Of a stretch of DNA of 36,724 nt, positions 31,282 through 36,724 are shown piece by piece. The stretch's first letter is position 1, and each line of letters starts with the position of its first letter. Origin of the DNA: Sulfurovum sp. (GTDB lineage Bacteria > Campylobacterota > Campylobacteria > Campylobacterales > Sulfurovaceae); NCBI GenBank assembly GCA_026996325.1, contig JALWLU010000163.1:1-36724 (forward strand), read 5' to 3'. Made by a program: the position numbers and the translations under genes. The notes beneath the pieces were generated by a model that saw only the letters and a list, made by a program, of their open reading frames with translations, was not told the DNA's origin and did no database searches.

Positions 31282-31287
31282 ATTATA
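31282..31287 (-). promoter_or_regulatory. -10 box of the VWA gene, 6 nt before its ATG
   Basis: On the minus strand TGTTATAAT is followed by CGCGGC and the ATG at 31275. Transcription would start at the ATG; there is no ribosome-binding site, so a leaderless mRNA is predicted. Confidence 0.55.
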
Positions 31288-31309
31288 ACACAGGTATGCG
31301 GTTTTATGA

Positions 31310-31315
31310 TAGAAT
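31310..31315 (+). promoter_or_regulatory. -10 box for the DsrE-like gene
   Basis: TATGATAGAAT (extended -10) lies 33 nt before the ATG at 31349. AAAGGAG follows at about 31336-31342. It is divergent from the VWA-gene promoter 25 nt away. Confidence 0.5.
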
Positions 31316-31348
31316 AATGAACTCTCTTACGCTTCAAAGGAGCCTTTT

Positions 31349-31801
31349 ATGCTGCGTATCTTCCTTCTTATCCTTCTGCTTGGCGGAAGCCTCTTTGCCA
31401 AAACCTACAAAGTCGTCTACGACCTCACCACCGGCTCGGAAGCGGTAGTCGCCAAAAAGCTGGTCGCCAACACCCAAAAGCTCAAAGCCTACTATGCAGC
31501 AAAAGGCGATACTCTTGAAGTAGCCGTCGTCGTCTCGGGAGAGGCATACCGCCTTTTCATTAAAGATCTTGCTGACTCTCCCTATGCCAATGAAAAAGCG
31601 TTAAGAGAAACGCAGCGGACACGCACCAAAATGCTTGAAGCCTTCAGCAGCATCGCTGTCATCGAAATGTGTGGTATGGGAATGCAGCACAGAAAGATCG
31701 ATAAAAAAACACTCTACCCCTTCATCAGACCGGCTTTCAACAAAACAGAGGCGCTGGTGCGCTACCAGAACGCAGGGTACGCCTACATCCCGCTGCAATA
31801 G
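31349..31801 (+). CDS. Periplasmic DsrE/F-like protein
   Basis: A 150-residue protein with a signal peptide (residues 1-17, ending GSLFAK) and a DsrE-type fold: KVVYDLTTGS, then LEVAVVVSGEAYRLFIKD and VIEMCGMGMQHRKI with the single conserved-position Cys (about residue 108). Cytosolic DsrE proteins relay sulfur; exported versions are common in Campylobacterota and have no fixed role. AAAGGAG precedes the ATG. The znuACB operon starts 42 nt downstream with its own promoter. Confidence 0.85.
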   Translation: MLRIFLLILLLGGSLFAKTYKVVYDLTTGSEAVVAKKLVANTQKLKAYYAAKGDTLEVAVVVSGEAYRLFIKDLADSPYANEKALRETQRTRTKMLEAFSSIAVIEMCGMGMQHRKIDKKTLYPFIRPAFNKTEALVRYQNAGYAYIPLQ

Positions 31802-31830
31802 GCACTCTGCCCAAATGCGCCAAATTTCGC

Positions 31831-31836
31831 TATAAT
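31831..31836 (+). promoter_or_regulatory. -10 box of znuA, 7 nt before the ATG
   Basis: TTTCGCTATAAT is followed by TCCCCCT and the znuA ATG, leaving no room for a ribosome-binding site. A leaderless mRNA is predicted. No Zur-type palindrome could be recognised nearby. Confidence 0.55.
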
Positions 31837-31843
31837 TCCCCCT

Positions 31844-32710
31844 ATGAAAAGAATACTCCCTTTATTTATCGTACTAAGCAGTTTTATATTGGCAAATATT
31901 AAGACCGTTGTCAGCATCGTCCCCGAAGCGACCTTCGTCAAAGCTATAGGCAAGGAGAGAGTCGATGTCACCGTCATGGTAGCCCCCGGTAGCTCTCCGC
32001 ACACCTACGAGCCAAAACCCTCACAGATGAGAGCCGTTGCCAATGCGCAGCTCTACTTCGCCATCGGTGTGGAGTTTGAAAATGCATGGCTGCCCCGCTT
32101 CAGAGACCTCAACCCCAAGATGCAAGTCATCGACCTGTCACAGGGCATTGCCAAACTTCCCATGAAGGAAGAAGCGCATGAGGAGCATGACAGCGACCAT
32201 GAGGCAGATGTACACCACCACGGTGAGATGGACCCGCACATCTGGACAGACCCAAAAAATGTCACAGTGATTGCACGACACATCTGTGATGCGCTCATTG
32301 CCCAGGACAGCACCAACGCCGAATTCTACAAAGCCAACCTCGATGTGTTCCTTGCCAAGGTCAGACAGACGGATGCAACCAACCGAAAGATCCTCTCTAC
32401 CGTACCCAAAGGCAGTGCCTTCATGGTCTTTCACCCCTCATGGGGATACTTCGCCAATGCTTATGGGCTGGTACAGCTGCCAGTAGAGGTTGAGGGCAAG
32501 AAGCCAAAACCAAGAGAGTTGATCGCCCTCATCAAAAAGGCGCGCCAGGCAAAGGTGCAGGCCATCTTCACACAGCCGGAGTTCTCCGATGCCAGTGCGA
32601 AGATCATCGCTAATGAACTCAACATTCCTGTCATCAAAGTATCACCGCTGGCAGCGGACTGGTCGGAGAACCTCATACGCATCGCCAAGGCGATCGCAGG
32701 AGTACGCTGA
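31844..32710 (+). CDS. znuA: Zinc/manganese ABC transporter substrate-binding protein
   Basis: A 288-residue cluster A-I (ZnuA-type) binding protein with a signal peptide (residues 1-17). Metal ligands expected from the family are seen: His53 in SSPHTYEP, His132 in DPHIWTDP and a His in MVFHPSWGYF. A His/Asp/Glu-rich loop (about residues 110-128, EAHEEHDSDHEADVHHHG) before DPHIW is the mark of zinc-specific members. The znuC gene follows after one base and znuB overlaps znuC, giving a complete importer. Zinc is the most likely substrate; manganese cannot be excluded. Confidence 0.92.
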   Translation: MKRILPLFIVLSSFILANIKTVVSIVPEATFVKAIGKERVDVTVMVAPGSSPHTYEPKPSQMRAVANAQLYFAIGVEFENAWLPRFRDLNPKMQVIDLSQGIAKLPMKEEAHEEHDSDHEADVHHHGEMDPHIWTDPKNVTVIARHICDALIAQDSTNAEFYKANLDVFLAKVRQTDATNRKILSTVPKGSAFMVFHPSWGYFANAYGLVQLPVEVEGKKPKPRELIALIKKARQAKVQAIFTQPEFSDASAKIIANELNIPVIKVSPLAADWSENLIRIAKAIAGVR

Positions 32711-32711
32711 T

Positions 32712-33500
32712 ATGGATGTCATCGAGATAGACAACCTCTCTTTTGCCTACGACAAAGACATAATATTAGAAAATATAAATCTCACTGTCGAGCCCCTCGA
32801 CTTCCTTGCCATCATCGGCCCCAACGGCGGCGGCAAGTCGACACTGCTCAAGCTCATCCTGGGGCAGCTTACGCCAAAAAGCGGTACCATAAAGGTCTTT
32901 GGCGACAGCCCGAAAAACCAGCTCTCCAATATCGGCTACGTACCGCAGAACACCAATGTAAACACCGACTTCCCCATCAAGGTCATCGAGGTGGTGCTTA
33001 TGGGTCACATCGGCGAAAAGCGCCCACTGTTTGGCTACGGCAAAGACGAAATTGCCTGCGCCAAAGGTGCGCTTGCACAGGTGGGTATGGAAGAGTATGC
33101 AAATGTACGTATCGGCGATCTCTCAGGCGGCCAGCGCCAGCGTGTGATGATTGCAAGAGCGCTCTGTGCCCACCCAAAGATACTCATTCTCGATGAACCC
33201 ACCTCCAGCATCGACACCAAGGGACAAAAGGAGATCTACAGTCTGCTCAAAAAGCTCAACGAGCAGATCACCGTCATCGTCGTAAGCCACGATATCTCCG
33301 TCATCCTCGAGTACGCCAACAAGGCAGCCTACGTCAACAGACACCTTGCTTTCCACGACATCAGCGACAAGAGTGCCGTCTTCCATACCCACGGAGAGGA
33401 TGAACACTTCTGTGAGGTCGAGCTGCTGCAGCTGCTGGGTGCTGAAAGCTGTAACACCTGCGCCCAGGAGACCAATGCCGTATGGAGGGAGAAAAAATGA
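32712..33500 (+). CDS. znuC: Zinc ABC transporter ATP-binding protein
   Basis: A 262-residue ABC ATPase with Walker A GPNGGGKST (about residues 36-44), signature LSGGQRQRV, Walker B ILILDEPTSSID and the switch His in VVSHD. It powers zinc import with ZnuA and ZnuB. The C-terminal tail carries a cluster of His and Cys (FHTHGEDEHFCE, then CNTC) that could sense metal. The ATG at 32712, one base after the znuA stop, is chosen over an upstream in-frame start inside znuA. The stop overlaps the znuB ATG (ATGA). Confidence 0.94.
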   Translation: MDVIEIDNLSFAYDKDIILENINLTVEPLDFLAIIGPNGGGKSTLLKLILGQLTPKSGTIKVFGDSPKNQLSNIGYVPQNTNVNTDFPIKVIEVVLMGHIGEKRPLFGYGKDEIACAKGALAQVGMEEYANVRIGDLSGGQRQRVMIARALCAHPKILILDEPTSSIDTKGQKEIYSLLKKLNEQITVIVVSHDISVILEYANKAAYVNRHLAFHDISDKSAVFHTHGEDEHFCEVELLQLLGAESCNTCAQETNAVWREKK

Positions 33501-34297
33501 TAGAAGCACTGCAGTTTACCTTTGTACAGCACGCACTCATAGCAGGGGTTTTGGTCTCCATCGCAGCGGGCATCATCGGCTCGCTTATCGTTGTCAACCG
33601 CATGGTCTTTCTTGCAGGCGGCATCGCACACGCCTCCTATGGGGGCATCGGCATGGCACTCTATTTCGGTTTTCCCATCTTCCTTGGTGCTTCACTCTTT
33701 TCAATCTTCTCTGCCCTTCTGGTAGCCAACTTGACACTCAACAGACGCAACCGTATCGATACTTTCATCGGGCTCATCTGGGCGGTGGGTATGGCCATCG
33801 GTATCGTCTTTATCGACCTGACACCGGGCTACAATGTAGACCTGATGAGCTACCTCTTTGGCTCTATTTTGGCAGTAGGTACGCAGGACCTCTACTTCAT
33901 GGGCGGACTGCTGGTACTCATTGTCGCTGCGGTATCGCTTTGGTACCGGCAGATCCTCGCCGTCTCCTACGACAGCGAATATGCTGCTTTGCGGGGTGTC
34001 AATGTCCGCTTCTTCTATACGCTCATTCTAATACTCTCAGCCCTGACCGTCGTCATTGCCATCAAGGTCGTGGGGCTCATCCTTGTCATCGCGATGCTGA
34101 CCATCCCCGTCTACATCGCCGAAAAGCTCTCCAACTCCCTGTGGCAGATGATGCTCATCTCAGGCTTCGTCGCCACACTCTTCACCCTTTTGGGCCTCTG
34201 GCTCTCCTACACTTACAACCTTACTTCGGGTGCCTCCATCATCCTCGTATCGGCGGCAGGGCTGGGAGTGTTTTCGATGGTAAGAAGAGGGAGATAG
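33497..34297 (+). CDS. znuB: Zinc ABC transporter permease
   Basis: A 266-residue permease with about eight membrane helices and typical cluster motifs: VVNRMVFLAGGIAHASYGG near residue 40 and VVGLILVIAMLTIPVYIAEKL near residue 195. The ATG at 33497 is chosen because GGAGGGAG lies before it and it overlaps the znuC stop; an in-frame ATG at 33482 would remove that site. It is the last gene of znuACB. A perfect REP-like hairpin begins 15 nt after its stop. Confidence 0.94.
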   Translation: MIEALQFTFVQHALIAGVLVSIAAGIIGSLIVVNRMVFLAGGIAHASYGGIGMALYFGFPIFLGASLFSIFSALLVANLTLNRRNRIDTFIGLIWAVGMAIGIVFIDLTPGYNVDLMSYLFGSILAVGTQDLYFMGGLLVLIVAAVSLWYRQILAVSYDSEYAALRGVNVRFFYTLILILSALTVVIAIKVVGLILVIAMLTIPVYIAEKLSNSLWQMMLISGFVATLFTLLGLWLSYTYNLTSGASIILVSAAGLGVFSMVRRGR

Positions 34298-34311
34298 AGA
34301 TTTCGGTTATT

Positions 34312-34340
34312 CTCTCGCTCCCATGCTCTGCATGGGAGTG
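34312..34340. repeat. REP-like hairpin R1
   Basis: CTCTCG then CTCCCATGC-TCT-GCATGGGAG, a perfect 9-bp stem with a 3-nt loop (34318-34338). It lies 15 nt after the znuB stop and could also end that transcript. It is the best-paired of four related hairpins in the next 1.4 kb. Confidence 0.8.
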
Positions 34341-34360
34341 TATATGGGTATTTTATTGTT

Positions 34361-34627
34361 TTATATACTTAACTTTATTTTATTAGATGCAAACTGATGT
34401 ATGAGCATCTGAATGATATTCTGATAAGGCACACCGCTTTCCAGTGCTTTTTTCTTGAGCTCATAGATATCATTTTCTGATACTCTTATAGAGATGGCTT
34501 TTTTCTTTTGATGCTTTATATAAGACTGCAGCTCTTTGATTCTCTCATCAATATTTCCCCGACTCTGCCACTCTTCATTTTCAACACTTTGAAGGATGTC
34601 AGCTTCATATTTGTCCAACTCTTTCAT
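34361..34627 (-). CDS. BrnA/CopG-like antitoxin
   Basis: An 88-residue protein with an acidic helical N-terminus (about 1-38) and a C-terminal ribbon-helix-helix-like region KKAISIRVSENDIYELKKKALESG followed by PYQNIIQMLIHQ, resembling the BrnA/CopG DNA-binding fold. It should bind the toxin and repress the operon. Its ATG overlaps the stop of the toxin gene by 4 nt (ATGA), toxin first as in brnTA. AT-rich composition differs from the znu genes next to it. Confidence 0.75.
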   Translation of the reverse strand: MKELDKYEADILQSVENEEWQSRGNIDERIKELQSYIKHQKKKAISIRVSENDIYELKKKALESGVPYQNIIQMLIHQFASNKIKLSI

Positions 34628-34920
34628 TTTGACTCCTTTTTGTTGTATTTTTTATTCATTTTTCTTGATGGTATGATGGTTTTCAAAAATATAGAAGTTT
34701 CATCTTCTACATACGGCACAAGATAGACATAATCTTTGACAACAACCAATATAATGAAGATATTCTGATTAGGATATTTCTCTTTGTTTGGGTGCTCTAT
34801 GTCATCCAACAAATACCCCTCTTCAAGCGCCAAGATCACATCTTCAAATGAGATACCTCTACTTGCTTTGAGTATCTCGTTTTTCTCAAGGCTATATCTT
34901 ATTGATTTGGTCTTGAACAC
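34624..34920 (-). CDS. BrnT-like toxin
   Basis: A 98-residue protein starting with GTG behind an AGGAA site. The order of motifs (EKNEILKASRGISFEDVI at the N-terminus, central beta-strands IFIILVVVKDYVYLVPYV, then KTIIPSRKM and a basic tail) is that of BrnT/DUF4258-like ribonuclease toxins. It lies upstream of and overlaps the RHH antitoxin gene. The C-terminus is Lys/Asn-rich. Target not known; mRNA cleavage is the family role. Confidence is higher for the toxin-antitoxin call than for the BrnT label. Confidence 0.75.
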   Translation of the reverse strand: MFKTKSIRYSLEKNEILKASRGISFEDVILALEEGYLLDDIEHPNKEKYPNQNIFIILVVVKDYVYLVPYVEDETSIFLKTIIPSRKMNKKYNKKESK

Positions 34921-35006
34921 ACCCGTTCCTATATTTTATATATACAATGTATTTTATTGTTATTTAAGAGTTTTGTCAAGATTAAATGCAAGATGACAAT
35001 TACTAC

Positions 35007-35039
35007 CTCTCGCTCCCATGCTCTGCGTGGAAACGAGTT
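35007..35039. repeat. REP-like hairpin R2, decayed
   Basis: CTCTCGCTCCCATGCTCTGCGTGGAAACGAG: the left arm matches R1 and R3, but the right arm has diverged. Its end touches the stop codon of the minus-strand RelE-like gene. Confidence 0.7.
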
Positions 35040-35289
35040 AATACACCTCTTTTCTGTGTGCAATTCTAATAACTGAAATAAGCAGATAGTCGTTCTCTTT
35101 TAGATAAATGATCCAGTAATTCCCGGCTCTTTTCCTGAATTTGCCTTTGTGTTTTCCTTTAAGCGGTTTGTCGTTGGAAAAGTTGCCGTCTCGCAGATCC
35201 AAAATCTTTGAAGAGACAATTTTTTGTGCTTCAGGGTCTAACTTCAAAAACTCTTTCTCTGCATTTTTTTCAAATGCTATTTTATACAT
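35038..35289 (-). CDS. RelE/ParE-family toxin
   Basis: An 83-residue toxin of the RelE superfamily: YKIAFEKNAEKEFLKLDPEAQKIV (helical hairpin), then LKGKHKGKFRKRAGNYWIIY and the C-terminal ISVIRIAHRKEVY with the usual basic and aromatic residues. Such toxins cleave mRNA on the ribosome or poison gyrase. The ATG at 35289 is chosen over a TTG one codon earlier. It overlaps the antitoxin end by 8 nt (antitoxin first, the classic order). Its stop touches REP-like repeat R2. Confidence 0.88.
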   Translation of the reverse strand: MYKIAFEKNAEKEFLKLDPEAQKIVSSKILDLRDGNFSNDKPLKGKHKGKFRKRAGNYWIIYLKENDYLLISVIRIAHRKEVY

Positions 35290-35512
35290 CAATGCCGGCT
35301 TTTTTAAATACTTCTTCCAAAGGTACCAACGTACTCTTTCCCGATTTTAGATTGTCTATCCTTTTATCGGCAACCATCTCATCCAGTCTGTCAAAATAGA
35401 GTTCGATCGCTTTTTCAATAAGACTTGTCCTTGTCTTGTCAAGTTCGGCAGCATACTCATCAAGCGTTTCCAAAGTATCTTTTTCCAGTCTAATATTGAT
35501 TGCCTGCTTCAT
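35282..35512 (-). CDS. Ribbon-helix-helix antitoxin
   Basis: A 76-residue protein. Residues 1-45 form a ribbon-helix-helix DNA-binding domain (AINIRLEKDTLETLDEYAAE, then KTRTSLIEKAIELYF), and the C-terminal tail (GKSTLVPLEEVFKKAGI) should wrap the RelE-like toxin. Upstream lies a TACAATTGTA palindrome with nearby TGTAG repeats, suggesting autoregulation. The partner toxin gene overlaps its 3' end. Confidence 0.85.
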   Translation of the reverse strand: MKQAINIRLEKDTLETLDEYAAELDKTRTSLIEKAIELYFDRLDEMVADKRIDNLKSGKSTLVPLEEVFKKAGIDV

Positions 35513-35535
35513 AATGATAAACCTTTACACTTTTT

Positions 35536-35563
35536 GTAGATACAATTGTAGTGTAGTTGTAGC
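35536..35563. promoter_or_regulatory. Operator/promoter region of the RHH-RelE module
   Basis: The palindrome TACAATTGTA (35542-35551) is embedded in four TGTAG words (35536, 35548, 35553, 35559). RHH antitoxins bind short repeated or palindromic sites in just this position. The minus-strand -10 box probably lies within the same segment. Confidence 0.5.
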
Positions 35564-35644
35564 GTATTGTCAAGCATTTTCCTATTGCTTTCATGTTTTG
35601 GATTGGAGTCCATATGATCACTTTGTGAGCTGTGATGGTTTTCC

Positions 35645-35673
35645 CTCTCGCTCCCATGCTCTGCGTGGGAGTG
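35645..35673. repeat. REP-like hairpin R3
   Basis: CTCTCG then CTCCCATGC-TCT-GCGTGGGAG: a 9-bp stem with one G-T pair. It is nearly identical to R1 and is followed 54 nt later by an inverted copy (R4), together forming a REP doublet. Confidence 0.8.
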
Positions 35674-35727
35674 TGTATAGGTGTTCTGTTGTTGGAGTGG
35701 AAGTTTTTATATGCAAGGTTTAGGTAT

Positions 35728-35756
35728 GCGTTCCCACGCGAGAGCATGGGAACGAG
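35728..35756. repeat. REP-like hairpin R4, inverted orientation
   Basis: GCGTTCCCACGC-GAGA-GCATGGGAACGAG reads, on the minus strand, as the same CTCGTTCCCATGCTC type. It is the inverted partner of R3 and lies 25 nt past the stop codon of the minus-strand nuclease gene. Confidence 0.8.
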
Positions 35757-35781
35757 TTAAATATTTTTCTCCAATGATTTG

Positions 35782-36724
35782 TTATGACTCATTTTCAAGA
35801 GCTTCCATTTTTTCACGTCTTAACTCATCTAATGTTTTATCTTCATTTATTAAAATTGTCCAAGCATAAATATTAATACTAGACCAACCTGTAGTGTTTT
35901 GACCCCATTCGTTATATTTGAGTTCAGTATTATTCACAAGAACTTTTTTCGAATCTATGACAGTGGCTATTGAATCATCATATCCTTTGATTTTAATCTT
36001 ATCACCTTTTTTCAAAATTCCCCACTCAAAAAGTTTACTCATATTAGGCAGGGTTGTTCTTGTTATGTTTGATTTAGTTTTATTCTCAGATTTTGAATTT
36101 TTAGACTTAATGTTTGTGTAGTAGTCTTCAAGTTTCAATGGAGGTAATATTTTAGTTACTTCTATAAAATAATCATCTTCTATTTGGATTGGTGTAAGAC
36201 TATGACAACTTATGTCAACTTTGTTTGCAATTAGCCAAGATACCGCAGATAATGTATATTCATCAAAAGATGATGCTATTAAAACAATTCTTTGTTTCTT
36301 ATTGAATGTATTTATTGCATTATTTTCTTTTAAAAATGAATCTAAATTTCTTTTCGCTCTTTCATTTGATGTTAATTCAGATTTTGAAATTGATTCAAAT
36401 TTTTCAATGTAATGCTGATATATCTTATCAACCAATTCATCTGGAGTTTTTATCATTGCAAGACTAGCTGCATATCTTATTGCTTGTAGTTCAAGAGGTT
36501 CTTTTCTTGCATGTGAATCTTCTTTATCTCTTTTAATTTCAATTAAAACTAAATTACCGTCAGAATCTATTGCAATTAAATCACTTCTTCCATTTTGACT
36601 ATCTAATACTTGATGACCGATTACAAGTAAAGTTTCATTGTCAAATACAGTATCAATATTAACTCTTAAAAATTCTTCTAAATCTTTTTCTTTTAAAGAT
36701 AGCTCTTTAAAAGATTTTTCTGAT
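35782..36724 (-). CDS. PD-(D/E)XK (NucS/DUF91-like) nuclease with DUF4357-like C-terminus, 5' end outside window
   Basis: The frame is open from the window edge at 36724 to the TAA at 35782, about 313 residues seen; an internal ATG at 36456 is not the real start. The visible N-terminal part has LEEFLRVNIDTVFDNETLLVIG, then GRSDLIAIDSDGNLVLIEIKR, the Asp and Glu-x-Lys of a PD-(D/E)XK nuclease as in NucS/DUF91 proteins. A Ser/Lys/Asn-rich linker leads to a C-terminal region ending TTGWSSINIYAWTILI...KTLDELRREK, the pattern of DUF4357. The gene is strongly AT-rich compared with the rest of the window, consistent with transfer. A role in DNA restriction or repair is possible; the upstream neighbours are not visible. 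Confidence 0.75.
   Translation of the reverse strand, partial: SEKSFKELSLKEKDLEEFLRVNIDTVFDNETLLVIGHQVLDSQNGRSDLIAIDSDGNLVLIEIKRDKEDSHARKEPLELQAIRYAASLAMIKTPDELVDKIYQHYIEKFESISKSELTSNERAKRNLDSFLKENNAINTFNKKQRIVLIASSFDEYTLSAVSWLIANKVDISCHSLTPIQIEDDYFIEVTKILPPLKLEDYYTNIKSKNSKSENKTKSNITRTTLPNMSKLFEWGILKKGDKIKIKGYDDSIATVIDSKKVLVNNTELKYNEWGQNTTGWSSINIYAWTILINEDKTLDELRREKMEALENES

Noticed and set aside
30205-31317. A 370-codon plus-strand ORF antisense to the DUF2201/VWA gene
   Set aside because: The minus-strand gene has the MIDAS motif and a promoter; the plus ORF is Arg/Leu-rich shadow sequence.
33346-34386. A 346-codon ORF overlapping znuC and znuB in another frame
   Set aside because: The His/Arg-rich product is out of frame with a convincing ABC permease.
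35490-35747. An 85-codon minus-strand ORF between the antitoxin and nuclease genes
   Set aside because: It runs through both REP-like hairpins and the antitoxin operator; its product has repeat-derived low-quality sequence.
34312-35756. A CRISPR array
   Set aside because: The four repeats are unevenly spaced, occur in both orientations and are separated by genes; they are REP-like hairpins.

Overview
The window reads like a chromosomal segment of a Campylobacterota (epsilonproteobacterial) chemolithotroph, most likely of the Sulfurovum/Sulfurimonas kind. This is inferred from protein style and gene content: small c-type cytochromes, a NapL-like propeller protein, DUF302, CZB and DsrE-like proteins, a solitary trpB, and promoters built around a (TTTG)CTATAAT-type -10 box with no obvious -35. 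No rRNA, tRNA, CRISPR array, transposase or prophage was seen. No gene-free stretch exceeds 300 bases.

Layout. 1-3.3 kb: envelope genes (DUF302 protein, c-type cytochrome, coiled-coil protein, lipoprotein, NapL-like propeller). 3.5-5.6 kb: cold-shock protein with a long leader, then a DUF4139 protein and a cytochrome c on the minus strand. 5.7-8.6 kb: folD-lepB-M50 protease-rpiB. 8.7-11.7 kb: trxA, apt and two exported proteins. 11.8-16.8 kb: trpB, a higBA toxin-antitoxin pair, a BASS/ACR3-like transporter, pepA and a CZB protein. 16.8-22.7 kb: a KefB-type antiporter, then ychF, DUF302 lipoprotein, YceI, DUF1456 protein, phosphoribosyltransferase and mltG. 22.7-25.1 kb: a minus-strand operon with a MotA/ExbB-like stator, a MotB/OmpA-like partner and a 57-codon ORF. 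25.3-30.1 kb: a histidine kinase, a TonB-dependent receptor (apparently frameshifted near its C-terminus) and a REC-winged helix-GGDEF regulator. 30.1-34.3 kb: a DUF2201/VWA protein, a DsrE-like protein and a znuACB zinc importer. 34.3-36.7 kb: an AT-rich accessory stretch with a BrnT/BrnA-like and a RelE/RHH toxin-antitoxin pair, four REP-like hairpins and the 3' part of a PD-(D/E)XK nuclease gene.

Most notable signals. (1) An ~86-bp repeat occurs twice, at 9233-9318 and, with its core inverted, at 25111-25196. Its arms have changed together so that pairing is kept, and both copies lie in divergent intergenic regions. (2) The MotA/MotB-like pair has coiled-coil extensions and no flagellar or Zorya effector genes nearby. 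(3) The regulator combines a DNA-binding domain with a diguanylate cyclase and sits beside a kinase-receptor pair. (4) Four genes have a -10 box only 6-7 nt before the start codon, suggesting leaderless mRNAs.
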